Origin: Dryococelus australis
Lineage: Eukaryota > Arthropoda > Insecta > Phasmatodea > Phasmatidae
DNA length: 64,000 bases
Assembly: GCA_029891345.1 (NCBI GenBank)
Contig: CM057009.1
Location: forward strand, 306,033,166-306,097,165
Direction: 5' to 3'
In this document: piece after piece, positions 49,575 through 60,506 of the stretch
Numbering within the stretch: the first letter of the stretch is position 1
How the letters are laid out: each line of letters starts with the position of its first letter
Notes under the pieces: model-generated
Told to the model about the DNA's origin: nothing
Databases searched by the model: none
Seen by the model: only the letters and a program-made list of their open reading frames with translations
Position numbers and translations under genes: made by a program

Positions 49575-49976
49575 GCCTGTTCACGGTAAAATGAGCACTT
49601 TTGGAAGCCGTGCTTAAGATACACTTATATGCACGTTGTTTATTTTTCCGCCTTAAATGTAAAATTAACATTGCCATGTGACTTATTAAATTATTCATGC
49701 ATCAGTCAAGTGAAACTGTGAAATTATTAGAAAAGCAAATATTTTATAAATCCGGTGCATTAAAAAAACAGAAAGCTAAAATAATATATTTAAGTTATCA
49801 CAAATGGACACATAACACTTTTATTCAACGTTAAGACATGGAACTATTTTTCATCCATCGTTACCAACTTTACTGGGTGAATGCCACTCGGTTCACCCGT
49901 TAAAATATATGCACGCAGGGGCAGTGACTTTTTCTAATGTTGATTTCAAAAGTGCTCACTATGTGCTGTAAACTGT
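49575..49976 (+). mobile_element. MITE-A copy
   Basis: Left terminus GCCTGTTCACGGTAAAATGA, then TTTTTCCGCCTTAAATGTAA, GTTAAAATATATGC and a damaged right terminus (AAGTGCTCACTATGTGCTGT). About 400 bp. Confidence 0.85.
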
Positions 49977-51529
49977 AAAAACTCGTCGCATACACACTTA
50001 AAAAAGTTTTGCGCCACAAGTAGGCGCGTAACCAAAATACAATCGTCATGCCTGACGGTGTACTAATAGTCTGTACACACAGTGTGTACTTTCACCACAT
50101 ACTTTCGCTTGCCGCTTGATAAACCGAGTATCTCAGTAAACCCAGTGGCGCAAAAACTTTGCGTGTATAACAGTAGCATGGCCTATAAATCATTTTGCCA
50201 CAGGGAATATCAATAGATATTAAGCCACGCAGCGTACGGCTTTTGAGAAAAATATCCTTCTGTTGTGAGGGTTTCCAAACAGTTTGCAAAGCAGTTAAGG
50301 TGCCAAATATGACAGGTATATCTCGATATATATGTATATATATACATATATATAACGAGATATACCTGTCATGGCTTTTGAATATGATGAGAATATAGTT
50401 ATTATTTGGTTTCTGCTTGATTTATGCGCATCGAAGTTCAAAATTACATATCAGAAAGTTTTCTATTTTTAACCATACCGCAGTTAGAGTTGATTGATGC
50501 ATATTTAATGTTTATACTGATGGTTTTTTTATTAACAGGGCAAGAAAGTAATGTCGACATAATAATAACTGATCATTAGGTTGATTTCGTCAGTTATTTG
50601 ACATCCCAGAGTTGTAATGACAGAGTGACTACAATAATGTTGCTAGATACCTAGTTCACTCTTTTAAGTGATGTATTTGAAGGGAGGAGTAGAAGAAGAA
50701 GTGTATAGGGCTCGCTGTCACATCTTAGCAGGTACACACACACACACACACACTCACAGAGACACTCTCGCACGCAGAGAGCCGGGTCAGTTGGAAACCT
50801 CTCTTCGTGTCACGGCGCCGACTGCCTGTCCACCTCATTTCTTATTGATCCTCATCAAGTCCTGAGCGGGAATACGGCCGCGAGATGTCGATAGTTTGGC
50901 GCAATCGTACCGTCCCAGCCAGACATAATTTTTCAACCGGATCTTGGCAAATTCCTGCATTTGTTGTTGCTTGGCGGTCTGCGCTGTTTACAGAATAACA
51001 AATTCGTTCGGTCGCGTGTGTCTGTGTATTTGGCTAAGGCTTCTAAACTAATATGATGGATTTTGATGCAGTTTACTCCATCGTTTAGAGAATTTCTTGA
51101 CGAAGGTTTAGATGTATAATACATTAACATTTAATCTAAGGATAGTACATAAATGTCGACTTTTCTAATCAAGTCGGAAGAAGCCGCTTTTCGGATGGTT
51201 AGATGGCTTACATAAGAGATACGCCAAATTAATATGCTACAGAATTGTAGGTCTCAAAAAGGTCTACAAAAAGTTCGTAAAAGCATGTGTTTATCATTTG
51301 AGGATGACCTACAGTAACTATATATGTGTTTTAAAGTTCTCTTACGAAGACTTTGTGAACCACACAGTATTATTCCTGTGTTAGTTACTTAAAGCATTTA
51401 GTGTATATACTCGATGTAAATCTAAATAGCGCCATATTTGTAAATCGCACCTGAGCGAGGCCGAGGTGGGTCGCTAGTAAAACCATAATTAATTCACTAT
51501 TGATCTTTCCCTGTGGTGTAACGAAGCCT
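49977..51529. other. Unassigned sequence with simple repeats
   Basis: No gene recognised. Holds a perfect hairpin (50309-50372, listed separately) and a short (CA)n at 50731-50752. Confidence 0.4.
50309..50372. repeat. Perfect 17-bp inverted repeat around an AT palindrome
   Basis: Arms ATGACAGGTATATCTCG (50309-50325) and its exact inverse (50356-50372). The 30-base centre is alternating AT and is itself close to palindromic, so nearly the whole 64 bases can fold. The identical arms suggest recent origin. Confidence 0.9.
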
Positions 51530-51803
51530 CAGAGTAGTTTAGAGTACAGAGGTGAAACAACCTCTTGTACTGCGAACTCCAGCAGAATGGCGTCACTGGC
51601 CAGCGACATGTTCACCAATCAGCGCCTCGTATCATAATCGCCAGCTGGCAGCCCAGCCAATGGGGAATCTTTCGCAGCACGCAGTAGCCAATCAGACGCG
51701 AAATCCCGTCCCCAGAGTCTCTCGCAGCCAACCAGAGAATGGGTACGTCGACGCGAAAAGTACCGCGACGCAATTTCGTCTCTGTGTATTTGTCTACTTT
51801 GTG
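51530..51803 (-). mobile_element. TIR family 2, full copy, reversed
   Basis: Termini CAGAGTAGTTTAGAGTACAG and CTCTGTGTATTTGTCTACTT-TGTG. Interior in the opposite sense to 8602-8899: CAGCAGAATGGCGTCACTGG, CAGCCCAGCCAATGGGGA and GCACGCAGTAGCCAATCAGA. The long plus-strand frame here (51552-52031) runs through the element and out of it, and is not a gene. Confidence 0.8.
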
Positions 51804-52801
51804 ACGGTGCGAAAGTTGCGGGAAATTATATCCAGGCAGGGCTTCCGGAAGTGCTCAGTTAACCCTTCAAGATATTATACCGAGTATACATACTCGCTCA
51901 AAGAATCGTGTTGTAAAATAGGTAAAATCATAACCGGTGCTTTACAAGATCAGAAACCAGCACCAATGCAAACACCGCATTTTTCTTGGCTAATGCTATT
52001 GGCTGATAGCACACCAATATTTTATTATTAGTTCCTGCTGGTGCCACAAACCAATATAAATTATTTTTATATGTTCCATCATGTAAGTTATTATAAGGAA
52101 TTCGTAGGTACTTCTCTGACCAAAAATCTCCTCTTTTGCAACACCTGGAGCGAAAAATGAATGCGTAAGTTAACCCGTTCAGTCACTGTGTCCACGATCG
52201 TAGACGTGGTGCACACGATGGGTATTTATGGCCAGTGCTGTACACAGCGAGGAATCGGTACCCAATGTATTGCGGGTATTCTTACGGTTAACGTGATTTG
52301 AGAAAGTCACCGTGACTCTCCTTTATTAATGCATGATGGTAACGTCTATATTAACGCAGCACCAGGTTCACTGGTTAAAAATAGGACAGTAGACACAAGT
52401 ACAGTGCACACCAAAATATTGCACGATTGCAACACTTCTGCTAACAGATGAATGCGTGAGTTAAGGGGATAACGTCGGACAGCCTGTAGGCGAGCGCCTT
52501 AACGACAGGCCTCGTCTACGGGGTTCGCGTGACGGCCGGACGCATGTCACACGCACTGCCGGGCTGCCGCTCACGAAGAGCTCGGCCGGCTCGACATGTG
52601 CCGGCCGCGGCCGTCTGGTGCTCGCGTGGCCTTGGCAGCGACCCCTATTAGCCAGAGAAGTGGCTCGTTGTCAACACCGGCACGTTCAGCGCCATCACGG
52701 CTTCCTGCCGCCATTCTCACCTGTACCCTTCGCCCGACCGGTCTCACTCAAGCCGAAACTGCAATCTACGCAGCGGTTTTTTTTTTCTCCCTTGATGGCT
52801 T
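51804..52801. other. Unassigned sequence
   Basis: The 52.45-52.79 kb part is GC-rich with open frames but no recognised domain. Nothing else was identified. Confidence 0.35.
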
Positions 52802-53073
52802 CACAGAGTATATAAATACATAGATAAGTGCTCCCAGTTCCTGATTGGCTGCGCAAGGACCTGGGAACGGGCCTTGCGTCTGTTTGGCTACAGCGTGCTG
52901 CTAAATGTTCCGTATTGGCTGGGTTTGCCGACTGGGAGAGTAAGTTACAAGGCGCTGACTGGCGAACGGCGTTCCAAAATGTTGTTGCCTAGTGACGCCA
53001 TTTTGCTGGCACGTGCGTCTAGAGTTGGCGGAATAAGAGGCTATTTCATTTCTGTATTCTCAAGTACTCTGTG
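52802..53073 (+). mobile_element. TIR family 2, full copy
   Basis: A 272-bp copy bounded by CACAGAGTATATAAATACAT and CAAGTACTCTGTG, in the same orientation as 8602-8899, with TTCCGTATTGGCTGGG and GACGCCATTTTGCTGGC inside. Confidence 0.8.
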
Positions 53074-53205
53074 ATGGCTAGATAAATGAGAATGTCTTGG
53101 GTTCCGACCTATAAACTTGATCAACGATCTTATGAGTTTTGACCACAAACATGCAAACCGTCATCACAGAAAAGTTAATTGAAATGGTCTAGTCGTACTT
53201 CTTAT

Positions 53206-53634
53206 AGGCTGTTCATGGTAAAATGAGCACTTTTAAAAGCTCTGCTTTTAGTAGCTCCTAGTATGCACTTTGTGTATTCTTCCACCTTATGTAAAATTAA
53301 CATTGCCATGGGTCTCATCACTTTAATTCATGCGTCGGTCAGGTGAAAATGTGGAATTATAAAAAAATAAAAAAATAAAAAAATTCAGAATTGTTCATTT
53401 TTAAACTTCGGTGCATTAAAAAAAAACAGAAAGCAAAATAAAAAATAAGGATATCAGAAACGGTTACCGTACACTTTTTATTCGATGTTAAGATATGGAA
53501 CTATTTTCAATCTATCATTACCAACTTCACTGGGTGCAAGCCCCTCAGTGCACCCGTTAAAATATATGTAGGCAGGGGCAGAAGCTTTTTTCTAGGGTTG
53601 ATTTCAAAAGGGCTCACTTTATCGTGAACTGCCT
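53206..53634 (+). mobile_element. MITE-A copy
   Basis: A 429-bp copy with AGGCTGTTCATGGTAAAATG and its inverse at the ends, and the TTCCACCTTATGTAAAATTA and GTTAAAATATATG landmarks inside. An A-rich insertion near 53365-53380 accounts for the extra length. Confidence 0.85.
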
Positions 53635-53737
53635 TTATGTGGGTGCACCCATTCTCTAATTACTTGCATGGGGTTGTGGGAACGGACCTTGATTCTGGTT
53701 GGATACGTGTATTGTGAAAGATTTCCGATTGGCATGC

Positions 53738-53930
53738 CACAGAGCACGTAACAACACAGAAGCGAAACGGCCGATTACGCCAGCAAAAAAAAGGGTTACT
53801 GGCCATCACAATTACGGAATGCCGTTTGCCATTTAGCGCCTGCTATCTTACTTGTGAGCTGGCAGCTCAGCCAATGGGGAATCGTTCACAAAAAGCTGTA
53901 GCCAATCAGACACGAGGCTCGAGCAGCGAA
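53738..53930 (-). mobile_element. TIR family 2, right-truncated copy
   Basis: Starts CACAGAGCACGTAACAACAC and continues through CGCCAGCAAAAAAAAGGG, GCTCAGCCAATGGGGAAT and TGTAGCCAATCAGACACGAG. The far terminus is lost. Confidence 0.7.
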
Positions 53931-54054
53931 ACAGAGCGTGGTTAGCCCACATCAAAGGGAACATCATGACATTTTGCTTTGGTGCCCAGGTTTTGTCTCA
54001 TAAATTGTGAACTATCTGCGGTCATGTGTTTGACGTCTAGCTTACACTTGACCT

Positions 54055-54150
54055 AATACCCAGTGTACACAACTGTGTACATAACGCTCCAGAATGTTAT
54101 GTTTGACCGTTAGTGTACACTGCGAGTCTAAGTGCCCAATGATTATCCCC
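54055..54150 (+). repeat. Dispersed repeat with GTACACA palindrome, copy 2
   Basis: Second copy of 31366-31470. Here GTGTACACAACTGTGTACAT is followed by a second palindrome AGTGTACACT and the shared CCCAATGAT. Confidence 0.6.
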
Positions 54151-54661
54151 GTGAATAAAAATCATTCGTAAACCGTACTGCTGTTCGGATTTTTGAGTGG
54201 TTCGAATCAATATAGCGAACACATAGCCCACAACTCGTTTGTTCTGATAGCGAAATAAATGCTTTTGTCGAATAAATTCCCGCAAAGATAGAAAAACTTC
54301 TTTTTTTTGCAATGTAAATAACTGATTCGAGTGACCTTGCAAGAATATTCGAGTGACTGAGTAATCTACAGTACTTAAACAGCTTGCTTAAGCAGCTAGA
54401 GGCGATATAGATAAAGCGAGGCGAAGATGAATCAGCGACGGAATACAATCGAAGGGAAATGGGAGAAGTCAGTGATCTGGGGTCGACCACTCCAATAATC
54501 GAGCTCGGCTCGCCAGGTTGGGAGGCGAGTGCTTGGACCAGTGCTACAGCGTGACGCCGCCTAAATACTTTACGCAAGACAATCTCTGGTCTGATATCTG
54601 AGAGCGTCGTGGGACCAGGAAGTTCACCTGCTTCTCTTCTACGCAATTTACTGGAATTCAA
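54143..54661 (-). other. Open frame of 172 codons, unrecognised
   Basis: One of the longest open frames in the window. The predicted product is serine-rich with basic N-terminal segment (KLRRREAGE) and no domain, signal peptide or membrane segment I can name. The frame overlaps the right end of a dispersed repeat. It may be an exon or part of an unrecognised element, or chance in a GC-richer stretch. Confidence 0.2.
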
Positions 54662-56179
54662 GACGGTCTAGAAGTGTCTAAGAACTTAACTTTTTCAAAC
54701 AACGAGTTTGTTATTTGGTTAAGATGCATGTCCTTCTATCTGTCTGACGAAATAATCCGACGGATTCTCAAATCACTTCGTACATTTTTCTTGGAATAAA
54801 ATTTAATAAACAGTGTCCGAACTTAGAGGCTGGCTTGCCTTCTACAAAAATTTCAACTGCGAATTATATGTTGTGTTTTCTTTCGCAAAATAAATGAAAA
54901 AAAGATTCACCAAAACAAAAAATAAAAAATAAATATCTGCAAAAGAGGACTTGTCTATATGAAACTGAATTATTTCAAATATTGAATGCGGCCTCCCGAA
55001 CGAAATTCTCCCATGCAAGTTAATACTAAAAGGATTTTAAAAATTATATTCATGTGTAAATTTACGCGGACCAGAACACGACAGAAATAGAGATCGACGA
55101 TGCTACGCCGTAGCGACAAAAAGAGTTCACAGTTTTAATATCATTGATTCTTTACATGCACTGCATTCTGACAGTTATTTGAACGCGTCACTGCACATCT
55201 TGCAATGTCGCGCGAAAAAGGTCATTGTCTACCTAGTTCGTGTCGCCGCCACACAAGTTGCTACATTGGGTCGAGCTTTGACTTGACGCGATCGGCCGTG
55301 CGGTCATCTTTGTTGAAAGGGCACAATAGCGTGATCAAGTCATTCCTTTGACGAGTAATATCGAGAGAGGTTGCTTTGGTAAATGTCTTTATCCGAGGAA
55401 AATATAAACTCTCACAGATAGAGATTCGGAGTTTTGCCACTGTTTAACAAGAGTCAATACTACATGATGGGAAAAAAGTATATATGATTTGGTTGTAACT
55501 GCGGATTGAGGCAACAGACTGGAAATATTTTTACGCGGTAAAAATATTTCCAGTCTGTTTGCAAAATTAACTCTGCAGTGGCTAACGATAAGTCGATTAT
55601 GAATAATGTACAGTATGAATGTTCGGTGTGGATGCTTTAAAACCTATTGAAGTTTAAGCAAAATTGTACGGAACCTGCTCGTAAACAATACATACAGAAA
55701 GGCCGCGTTGAATGACACAAGCAGTTTTTCTTTCAGCATATCATTTATATTTATATAATGTATCATACTCAACCAGTTAGAGTGGAAACCGCCATTTAAA
55801 TACAAATATAATTTCACAAACAGCCAGTTTTGCTAATTTTTTTACAATGCATAAGGAAAAAATCTTCCCTTGAAATATTATTCATCTAAGAAATCTAACT
55901 TACATTTTAAATTCGGGTGCTTCGTAATAGATATATGATAACTTATGTTTAAAATACTGACTAACGAAGACTATTTAATGGACGAAGACAGTTAATCAAT
56001 TATAATAAGGGAAATTAGTTTACCTCTTGAATTTGTAACATTTCAACTAGCACTTGTATTACAACTCTTACATTATAGAGAAGTGGACACAAAATTATAT
56101 TTACAATTCTCACATAAACAACTGTAATAAACATATATAGGAGGAAATGTCTTTCGAAATGTAGTCATAAAAGATACCT
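54662..56179. other. Unassigned sequence
   Basis: AT-rich. Apart from the hairpin at 55513-55559 nothing was recognised. Confidence 0.4.
55513..55559. repeat. Perfect 22-bp inverted repeat with 3-base loop
   Basis: Arms 55513-55534 and 55538-55559, each containing CAGACTGGAAATATTTTTAC or its inverse, separated by GCG. The loop is too short for a typical microRNA precursor. No second copy was seen. Confidence 0.9.
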
Positions 56180-56400
56180 TTTCGGTAGCGTGTCTCGAAC
56201 TCGCATCTGTCGGTTTATAACGCAAGCACTCTACCACACGAAAAATTAATTACACAGCACGAAACTATGATAACTTCACGCCACGCAGCGGATTAAGTTT
56301 AGTAATTTCATTTACTGAACTTCAGAACGACTTGAAGTATACAGATGGCTTGAACAGAGGCACAGTTGGAGTTCTACAGCTGTAGAGTATCATTTTTATG
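56180..56400 (-). repeat. Dispersed repeat with a 3' tRNA-like segment, copy 2
   Basis: Reverse-strand counterpart of 5245-5450. The minus strand reads a body (CGTTCTGAAGTTCAGTAAAT) and then a tRNA-like tail with GTGTGGTAGAGTGCTTGCG, GTTATAAACCG and GCGAGTTCGAGACACGC. The tail is better preserved than in copy 1 and resembles a tRNA from box A to box B. Confidence 0.55.
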
Positions 56401-56924
56401 ATCTTTATGTCTAGATGGCAGTTACTGGCCCTGTAACACAACTAATTATCATTACAGTCTGTTCGGTTGTATACAAAAATCTGGGTACGGGAAATACACA
56501 TTGCAATGTGATCGCGTGCGCTTATCTTGGTTGGAAAAGTAAAGCAAAAGACGACGACATTTTCTGTACACGCGAAAGAAAGTTGGAAGTAAACGTCCCT
56601 CCCCTTCATTAATTCAGTGGTCATTCAACAGATCGTGATTCGTAGACACATTCACTTGTTTAATGTGTAATAACTATTATAGAATATCGCTGCATCGCTC
56701 CATCGCAATCTTTCTGTTTGTGCCCTCCGTCCATATGTATAGAAATTGCATTCGTTCACCAACTGTGTGATGCATGCAATTATTAGTTTATATATGCAGT
56801 ATTGAGTATCAGCCATTTGTCGTATGGCGCATGTCCGATGCTGATTAAAATGTATAAATACGATCATTTTATACATTTTTGTTTCAGTATCATTTTAGAC
56901 TTGGGACAGTACAGAGGTAAAAAA
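56401..56924. other. Unassigned sequence upstream of the virus-like cluster
   Basis: AT-rich. A pyrimidine-rich tract ending in CAG (to about 56888) could be a splice acceptor for the zinc-finger frame that follows, but this is speculative. Confidence 0.3.
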
Positions 56925-57112
56925 ATGTCAATGATGCATCTTCTGTGCCGCTTCTGCGGTAAAAAATTCACAGCTTTAAGGAATTTACTGCGACATGAAA
57001 TAACGACCTGTGGAATGAAAAGTTAGAGTCTGACATTTGAATGTCAATTCTGGCATAGACATTTTTCTCGGAGTGATATGTTAAGACACAATCTAAGGCT
57101 TGTAGCACTGGT
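56925..57112 (+). pseudogene. Zinc-finger protein of the virus-like cluster, broken
   Basis: The frame starting at 56925 holds one C-x2-C-x12-H-x4-C finger (CRFCGKKFTALRNLLRHEI). An in-frame TAG follows at 57024-57026. In the same frame after it a second finger-like stretch appears (FECQFWHRHFSRSDMLRH), in which tryptophan stands where the second cysteine should be. Short zinc-finger proteins are common beside the ATPase in Polinton- and adintovirus-like elements, but the link here is by position only. The stop, lost cysteine and following breakdown mark it as dead. Confidence 0.55.
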
Positions 57113-57164
57113 TCTCTGCAAGTACAATCGACTCCATCTGTTCCAGAATATCGTAGTGGTAACA

Positions 57165-57828
57165 TACAGATCTTCAAGCAAGGTGTTACTCTATCCATGC
57201 GTATTCATACTGAATATGAAGCTATCTCCCACGAATCGTGGCATGGATGCGTGTTTCCGAATACTGTGCGCTGCATCATCGCGGGACCATCGGGTTGTGG
57301 GAAGACACGCGTCCTACTGAGGCTGCTGGAAGAAGGGAACGGTCTTCGGTTCAAGAATGTGTACTTATATTCCAAATCACTTCAGCAACCGAAATACCAG
57401 CGACTGGCACGAGTACTGCAGGCTTTGGATGGCGTGGGTTATTTCCCATGCAGTGATAACGAAGCTGTCGTACCTCCGAGCGAAGCACTGCAAAACTCGA
57501 TATTTGTCTTCGACGACATTGTCTGCGAGAAACTGACTTGCATTCAAGAATACTTAGCATGGGTGCACTCACGAACGTTGACTGTATGTACCTCGGCCAG
57601 ACTTATTCACGCATACACAATCAACTGCTTCGCGACAATGCAAACGTGTTGGTGCTGTTTCGCATGGACGATACGAATTTACGTCATGTTTACGATGATC
57701 ATGTTAATACGAACATGCCCATATCAGATATGGAAGATATGTGTGCCTTGTGCTGGGAAGAGAAATATGAATTTTTGACGATCGTGCAGACGATTATGAT
57801 GCCACAGCTAATGCATAAGACGGAATGA
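57165..57828 (+). pseudogene. A32-like DNA-packaging ATPase, frameshifted
   Basis: The first frame (from 57197 if its first ATG is used, though similarity starts slightly upstream) has Walker A GPSGCGKT at residues 30-37 and Walker B IFVFDD at about 102-107. The sequence then shifts by one base near 57540. The next frame (57538-57828) carries DCMYLGQTYSRI and NVLVLFRMDDTNLRHV, typical of the sensor half of the A32/FtsK-HerA ATPase fold, and a cysteine pair CALC. A second shift lies near the 3' end. Such enzymes package genomes into virions of Polinton/adintovirus-type and large DNA viruses. A fragment of the same gene lies at 17595-17905. Not functional. Confidence 0.75.
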
Positions 57829-58280
57829 GTGCAATACAGTCGGTTTGTGCGGAAGGTACACTTGCAAGATGTTCATGTGAAGACGAAAAACTTCAAATTA
57901 AACTGTCATCAGCTCTAAATACTGATGAACATACAACGCCTGCTACACAGAAAAGTAAACTAGATATTGAGGATGCAGCAGGCAGTGTAGCCTATCATAA
58001 ATACAGCATTGATGATGACTATGACAACAGTAATAGTGTTGAAGACGATGATTATTCCCTCGACGGTCCCACACATTTCTCCAACGAGTTTCCTTCGACC
58101 AGTGATGTGAAGAAGGCAGACGACATCGAGTATACTGACGATATGTTTACCGAAGATCCCAACAAACTTGTAGACAGACTAAGATATTTGCTTGATAGGC
58201 AATAATGTGGGGATTACTCGACCATAAAAGATGTGGTTTCGATCATAAGAGCACTTAAGGATCGGGGTTATATCAGATGA
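57825..58280 (+). pseudogene. Acidic protein of the virus-like cluster
   Basis: A 126-codon frame (57825-58205) overlaps the end of the ATPase region by four bases. It is rich in Asp, Glu and Ser (DDDYDNSNSVEDDDYSLDG). An in-frame TAA at 58203-58205 is followed in the same frame by about 24 more codons (CGDYSTIKDVVSIIRALKDR...) before TGA near 58278-58280. A short charged tail with a helical I-I-x-x-L pattern is a feature I remember from accessory proteins next to A32-like ATPases in invertebrate genomes. Function unknown. Probably a pseudogene through the early stop, though the 126-residue form could still be expressed. Confidence 0.5.
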
Positions 58281-58540
58281 CGTGATGAAGTACTTTCTTC
58301 TGAAAATGTATTTACAAAATAATAATAATAAATTAGTATTATAAAATTATTTGTTTTTTCTTAATTTTTCTGTGTTGTATCCTCCTGTTGGCCTTTAAGT
58401 TTTTAATAACAACAAATGTGTATTTTAAATGTTTACTAAATTAAGCATGTAGTCAGTCATTCATCATGCATGCAGCTATACCATTTATTCGAAAAAAATT
58501 TTTTTACATAGGAAGTAAAATTGCAACAATCGTCACCTAT
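58281..58540. other. Spacer after the virus-like cluster
   Basis: AT-rich with AATAATAATAA near 58320, which may hold a polyadenylation signal for the preceding frame. Nothing else was recognised. Confidence 0.35.
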
Positions 58541-58735
58541 TCTGATGGCGGTCACCTACCAAGATAGCGGCCTCCAGTAATTTATAAACAAATGACGAAC
58601 GAAAAATCAAATATGGCGGCATCCAGTAACATTTAACCAAATATGGAGGCCTCCAGTAGCATGTAAACAAAGATGGCTGCCTCCAGTATTATGTAAACAA
58701 ATCGCGAACGAACAAAGCAAGATGGCGGAATGAGT
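58541..58735 (+). repeat. ~30-bp tandem repeat, AGATGGCGGCCTCCAGTA type
   Basis: At least four degenerate units of AGATGGCGGCCTCCAGTA followed by an A/T-rich TAAACAA. The first and fourth units carry an extra ~19 bases (GACGAACGAAAAATC and GCGAACGAACAAAGC). The repeat follows the virus-like genes directly and may belong to the same element. Confidence 0.75.
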
Positions 58736-60506
58736 ATGGGTGAAAGGAGTGGGTGCGAGGGATTCAATCGTCTTATTGGATTAGAACAGAGGTGAGTAAT
58801 TGGTGGTGTGGAGGGAGACCTCAGGAAATGTAAGTTTTTTAATTAAATTTAAAAAAAATCTAAGGGAAAAAGGGAAATTCCGAGGGAAAAAGGAAAAAAT
58901 GGCCGCCATGGTATAAAGCCTTTTTAATTAAGCAATTGTTTAAATAAAATTTTATAAAAATAACTGTATTAACGATTTTTTTACAATTTTTAAACGATTT
59001 TTTAATTAAATTGTTTGAGAATAAATTCTTCATAAATTTTTTTAATCGATGTTATAATTTTGTGATTTTTTGTGATATTTTAGATATTTTGAATTTTTGC
59101 ATTTTCAAGGTCAAAGATCAAGGTCAAGGTCACAGTTAATAGTTCCAGATCCCGGCCACTTGGCTTGGAGTCACTGATCCCAGTCACCAGAGTCGCTGAT
59201 CCCTGTCAGCATTTATGAAAAAAATGGGTTATTTCTGTAAATTCTTTTAATAATTTTTCAATAATTTTAATAATAAATTTTTTCGGAATTTCTTTACAAT
59301 TTTTTAGAATTTTTCAGAAATTTTTTAAGGTTTTTAAAAGTGTTTTTGAGGTCAAAAGTTCTTGGGGTCAAGGTCGAAGGTCATAGGGGTCAGGGGTAAA
59401 ATGTCAATAAAGTAAAACACGGCCGTCAGATGACGTAACAAGATGGCGGCTCCACCGGCTCCGGCTCCGGTGCCAAATGCCGATGTGCGGTGCCAGATGC
59501 CGATGTGCCCAACTCCCCTATTTCCTACTCCTAATGTTATTTCATTTGATACACCTTATATAATTGATCGATCAGTCAAAAACAAATCACTGAAAAATAA
59601 ATGCATTATATAGTGAAAAATGCTTTGATCAGGACTCAGCGTCAGTATTCGCAACGGTCGCAACGGTCAGCTGTTATTTCCCCCTCCGAAAGCCAGCGAG
59701 AAGAAACGGTGGAGAGAGAAGCTGCAGTGTGGAGAAAGCCGCCAAAGAAAGAGTAATAACGGCATGTTTTCATCTGGCTTCATCCACCGGATAATAGAGG
59801 GGAAATAAGTGTCTGATTGTTAACTCTGCTCCAAGCTGGCTGCTTCAACGTGGCATGGCTGTGTACGATAGTCCATCTAGGCTCGTGTAATTTTGTTATA
59901 GTTTTGCAAGTAACTTTGTTTTGCTACGAAGTTCGGGAATAAACATGGCAAGCGTTGTTTATTTAATTCATGTCGGAAAGTAGAGGCGTGCCAGAAATTA
60001 TTAACGAAAGAAAGAAAAGCTGGATTTCACAAGAAATGTCATATCTAGAAGCAGGGAGGAAGGAAATGGGTGTATAAGTAAGTAGGAGTTGCGTCTTATG
60101 ACCCGTTGGACCATTCGAGTTCACAACCGCGATCCAGGTTCATTGCGTGTTTGAACTAAGATTAGTGTATATGAAGCGTTACACAAACGGTTTTAACGCC
60201 TTGAACAAGGCTCGTTTTTTTTTTTATGTACATGAATCGTCAGGTCCGATGGTTCAAAACACATTATCTTGGTTCAAGTTGTTGGTTATCTATCGTCTCT
60301 ATTATATTGGAGGTTATGATCATGATAATGTTTTCGTCAATAAAGATTATATGTAAAGAAGGCTGTTAAGTTGACTTAGTTTGTATTTATTATATAAAGT
60401 CAGCAGTATCAGCAGAAGCATTGGTTGTTTTGGGTGTTACATACATATGTTTGATCTCCTATCGTGTTGGTTACTTTAAAAATTACTTATTGCTAATTGT
60501 TTGCAT
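58736..60506. other. Repeat-like sequence downstream of the virus-like cluster
   Basis: AAGATGGCGG recurs near 59441. AGGTCA half-sites recur at 59108-59135 (AGGTCAAAGATCAAGGTCAA then GGTCA) and again at 59348-59390. CCGGCTCCGGCTCCGG and a duplicated TGCCGATGTGC lie at 59455-59510. A purine-rich stretch at 59690-59760 and the frame at 60147-60356 have no recognised identity. It may be the non-coding flank of the same element. Confidence 0.4.

Noticed and set aside
51552-52031. 159-codon plus-strand frame as a gene
   Set aside because: Its first half is the interior of a reversed TIR family 2 element shared with six other sites, and the rest shows no domain.
55513-55559. microRNA precursor
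   Set aside because: The arms are perfectly paired with only a 3-base loop, unlike a processed microRNA hairpin.
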